Below, one piece after another: positions 61,808 through 64,000 of a stretch of DNA of 64,000 nt. The notes beneath the pieces are model-generated. The model saw nothing but the letters and a program-made list of their open reading frames with translations. It was not told the origin of the DNA and searched no databases. Where the stretch lies: contig NZ_LODL01000002.1 in NCBI RefSeq assembly GCF_001551835.1, positions 111,588 to 175,587 of the forward strand, written 5' to 3'. This stretch comes from Dechloromonas denitrificans. Its GTDB lineage: Bacteria; Pseudomonadota; Gammaproteobacteria; Burkholderiales; Rhodocyclaceae. A program made the translations under genes and the position numbers. Every line of letters starts with the position of its first letter. Within the stretch, counting starts at the first letter, position 1.

Positions 61808-62275
61808 TTAGTGGGGAACTCCGGAAAAACGATAGGGAATGGCAATCCGCTGGTTGCCGCTTTCGATCAGCACCGTCGCCTGCCAATCCATCTCGCCGGT
61901 AATGCAGACCGGCAGGTTGGCCTCGGCCACGAAGCGGCCACCGCCCTGATCGACCAGCACCGGCCGGTTCAACCCCATGTTCATGTCGATGCCGGTGAAA
62001 TCGACTTCGACCCGCGACGCTTTCAGGCCGCTGATCGCTACCTGCACCTTGAACGGCTTGACCATCGGGATCGGCAGGACGCTCGACGACAATTCGACCC
62101 GCCCCCCCTCCGGCAGCACTGCCGCGCAGGGCAGTTTGTGCAGATCGCAGCCGGCCTCCGGCTGCACGGTCAAATCCGCTTTGGGCAACAGGATGGGCGA
62201 AAGTTTGTAACCAACGACGACCACCAAAGCGATCAGCAGGATACCGATCGCATCAATCAGGATTTTCTTATTCAC
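61808..62275 (-). CDS. membrane-anchored protein of copper locus
   Basis: I do not recognise a named family for this protein of about 155 residues. It has one N-terminal helix (ILIDAIGILLIALVVVVGYKL) and a periplasmic beta-rich domain. There are three Cys, two in GCDLHKLPC and one in LPVCITGE, and a Met pair in GIDMNMGL, so copper binding is plausible. It lies 2 bases before the SCO1-like gene, on the same strand, and divergent from nosZ. The start is uncertain: a GTG at 62275 directly precedes the helix, whereas the ATG at 62347 would add 24 residues of doubtful sequence. Confidence 0.6.
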   Translation of the reverse strand: MNKKILIDAIGILLIALVVVVGYKLSPILLPKADLTVQPEAGCDLHKLPCAAVLPEGGRVELSSSVLPIPMVKPFKVQVAISGLKASRVEVDFTGIDMNMGLNRPVLVDQGGGRFVAEANLPVCITGEMDWQATVLIESGNQRIAIPYRFSGVPH

Positions 62276-62340
62276 TGGACTAGCACAGGCCTTTCGCCAC
62301 TGGAGCAGGCTGCATTTTCCTTCAAGGAAGCCTGCAGGAA

Positions 62341-62354
62341 TTAGCAAAGATCAA
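62341..62354. promoter_or_regulatory. weak FNR/DNR-like site
   Basis: TTAGC-AAAG-ATCAA has one perfect half of TTGAT-N4-ATCAA and one poor half. It lies 115 bases before the nosZ start. A role is possible but not convincing. Confidence 0.25.
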
Positions 62355-62383
62355 TTTTTTCACAACTTGGCTGGAATACAGTG

Positions 62384-62400
62384 TGCGGCAAATTGTCGCA
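62384..62400. promoter_or_regulatory. RegA/PrrA-type operator upstream of nosZ
   Basis: TGCGGC-AAATT-GTCGCA is a 17-bp near-palindrome, 68 bases before the nosZ start, and differs by one base from the site between cytochrome c4 and regB. It matches GCGRC-N5-GNCGC. Confidence 0.7.
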
Positions 62401-62468
62401 GCGGCTGTAAAGGTTGCTGCGCCGATGGGGGACTAGAAGTGATCTTCTTATCAAGTGGGAGAAATCAG

Positions 62469-64000
62469 ATGAATAAATTTGCAGTCAAAACGACCGTGAT
62501 GCTCGTCGCAGCCACGATCGGCCTCGGCGCTGCCACCTCGTGGGCCGCCGAATCGCTGCAGGACGTGATGAAGCGTCGTGGTCTCAGCCAGCAGGATCTG
62601 CTCGCTGCGTCCAAGACCTATGTCCCGACCGGCAAGCGTGACGAATTCCTGGCTTTCAGCTCCGGTGGTCAGTCCGGCCAGGTCATCGTCTATGGCATTC
62701 CGTCCATGCGCATCCTGAAGTACATCGGCGTCTTCACGCCGGAACCCTGGCAGGGTTATGGCTTTGATGAGAATTCCAAGGCCGTGCTGCGTCAGGGCAA
62801 TATCGACGGCAAGGAAATCAACTGGGGCGATACGCACCATCCGGCCATTTCCGAAACCCAGGGCAAGTACGACGGTCAGTTCCTGTTCATCAACGACAAG
62901 GCCAATCCGCGCCTCGCCGTGATCGACCTGCGTGACTTCGAAACCAAGCAGATCGTGGTCAACCCGATCTACAAGTCGGAGCACGGTGGCGCTTTCGTGA
63001 CGCCGAATACCGAGTATGTGATCGAAGCCGCCCAGTACGCTGCGCCGCTTGAGAACAAGAAGTTCTATCCGCTCGAAGAGTTCAACGAGAAGTATCGCGG
63101 TGGCGTGACGTACTGGAAGTTCGACCGCAAGGAAGGCCGCATCGATCCGAAGGAATCGTTCTCCCTCGAACTGCCGCCGTACTCGCAGGATTTGTCGGAT
63201 GCCGGCAAGGGCCCGTCCGAAGGCTGGTCGTTCACCAATTCGTTCTGTTCCGAGCGTTATGTCGGCGGTATCGAGAAGGGTCGCCCGCCGTATGAAGCCG
63301 GTTGTTCTGCCAAGGACACCGACTATCTGCACGTGATCAACTGGAAGAAGGCGGCCGAGCTGGTTGCTCAGGGCAAGGCCAAGAAGATCAACGGCCACAA
63401 TGTGCTGATGATGGAAACGGCAATCAAGGAAGGCATCCTCTTCCTGATTCCGGAACCGAAGTCGCCGCACGGTGTCGATGTTACCCCGGACGGCAAGTTC
63501 CTGACCGTGGCCGGCAAGCTCGACACGCACGTCTCGGTCTACTCCTTCGAGAAGATCCAGGCCGCGATCAAGGCCAACAAGTTCGAATCCAAGGATCCGT
63601 ACGGCATTCCGGTGATCGGCATGAAGGATGCGCTGCACACCCAGGTGCAGTTGGGTCTGGGCCCCTTGCATACCCAGTACGATTCGAAGTCCTGTATCGC
63701 TTATACCTCGCTGTATGTCGATTCGCAGGTCGTGAAGTGGGATCACTGCCAGGGTAAGGTGCTGGACAAGATTTCCGTGCATTACAACATCGGTCACCTG
63801 GTGACGATGGAGGGTGACTCGGCTGATCCGAAGGGCCGTTATCTGGTGGCTTTGAACAAGCTGTCGATCGACCGTTTCAATCCGGTTGGCCCCTTGCATC
63901 CGCAGAATCACCAGCTGATCGACATTTCGAACGACAAGATGCAACTGTTGTACGACATGCCGCTGCCGCTGGGTGAGCCGCACTATGTGGTGGCCATCGA
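62469..64000 (+). CDS. nosZ: nitrous oxide reductase, clade II (Sec-exported), partial
   Basis: The visible 510 residues of this periplasmic copper enzyme reduce N2O to N2. The signal peptide (MNKFAVKTTVMLVAATIGLGAATSWAA) lacks the twin Arg of clade I enzymes, so export is by Sec, the hallmark of clade II. CuZ histidines are visible in GDTHHPAIS, SEHGGAFVTP, SPHGVDVTPDG, GPLHTQYD, HPQNHQLID and GEPHYV. The CuA C-terminal domain and stop lie beyond the right edge. The ATG at 62469 has GGGAG about 9 bases upstream. RegA and copper genes directly upstream fit its needs. Confidence 0.96.
   Translation, partial: MNKFAVKTTVMLVAATIGLGAATSWAAESLQDVMKRRGLSQQDLLAASKTYVPTGKRDEFLAFSSGGQSGQVIVYGIPSMRILKYIGVFTPEPWQGYGFDENSKAVLRQGNIDGKEINWGDTHHPAISETQGKYDGQFLFINDKANPRLAVIDLRDFETKQIVVNPIYKSEHGGAFVTPNTEYVIEAAQYAAPLENKKFYPLEEFNEKYRGGVTYWKFDRKEGRIDPKESFSLELPPYSQDLSDAGKGPSEGWSFTNSFCSERYVGGIEKGRPPYEAGCSAKDTDYLHVINWKKAAELVAQGKAKKINGHNVLMMETAIKEGILFLIPEPKSPHGVDVTPDGKFLTVAGKLDTHVSVYSFEKIQAAIKANKFESKDPYGIPVIGMKDALHTQVQLGLGPLHTQYDSKSCIAYTSLYVDSQVVKWDHCQGKVLDKISVHYNIGHLVTMEGDSADPKGRYLVALNKLSIDRFNPVGPLHPQNHQLIDISNDKMQLLYDMPLPLGEPHYVVAI

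Noticed and set aside
62341..62354. Strong FNR site for nosZ
   Set aside because: Only one half-site fits; kept as a weak feature rather than a finding.
62451..63983. 510-codon frame opposite nosZ
   Set aside because: nosZ is unmistakable on the plus strand; the opposite frame has no motifs.

Overview
The window is GC-rich, gene-dense chromosomal DNA with no phage, transposon, integron or CRISPR array. Gene content points to a facultatively denitrifying betaproteobacterium of the Rhodocyclales, most likely the Dechloromonas/Azonexus group. The supporting features are a Sec-exported clade II nitrous oxide reductase, RegB/RegA, a class I PHB operon, a PEP-CTERM protein, an iron-sulfur fumarase, and the gloB-methyltransferase-rnhA-dnaQ order. 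This placement is inference; no search was run.

Layout. 0.1-1.4 kb: a cyclase-like/FHA protein and an Arg-rich orphan. 1.6-4.4 kb: hsp20-lon. 4.6-8.6 kb: a radical SAM AmrS-type enzyme, a gene-poor stretch, a PEP-CTERM protein, a membrane acyltransferase and tRNA-Ser(GGA). 8.8-22.8 kb: an acetate block transcribed leftward, made of a symporter pair (DUF4212 + SSS), two DUF294 nucleotidyltransferases, a degenerate exonuclease, a pseudokinase-exonuclease fusion, a CheY-like receiver, a CrbS-type symporter-histidine kinase and acsA. 23-26.4 kb: a YqhA-like protein, fumarase and a degenerate receiver/GGDEF protein. 26.6-28.9 kb: ilvBN behind a valine-rich leader peptide and attenuator. 29-31.3 kb: PilZ, menB and menC. 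31.4-35.4 kb: phaR, phaB1, phaB2, phaC. 35.5-42.6 kb: a ZIP transporter, a LysR regulator, a small lipoprotein, a succinyl-CoA:acetate CoA-transferase, a chemoreceptor-like protein, pgeF and rluD. 42.6-53 kb: bamD, a kinase-HDOD-GAF protein, a DUF3293-like protein, rmuC, a giant DUF748 protein and two response regulators. 52.9-57.7 kb: gloB, methyltransferase, rnhA, dnaQ, lipase-like protein and apeB. 57.7-64 kb: cytochrome c4, regBA, copper chaperones and nosZ, which runs off the right edge.

How it fits together. Acetate uptake, sensing and activation (symporter, CrbS-like kinase, AcsA, CoA-transferase) sit beside PHB synthesis, fumarase and branched-chain synthesis, so much of the window handles acetyl-CoA. 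The right end is a respiratory module in which RegB/RegA, cytochrome c4 and copper delivery proteins lead to nosZ. Two almost identical 17-bp palindromes of RegA/PrrA type lie in the c4/regB and nosZ upstream regions.

The most unusual signal is not a gene. A 10-bp core, TGCGGTCRAC, occurs 17 times in 64 kb on both strands, usually followed by one or two short A/T tracts about a helical turn apart. It lies mostly inside genes, with one inverted pair forming a stem between two convergent genes. This layout resembles the DNA uptake sequences of Pasteurellaceae and Neisseriaceae.
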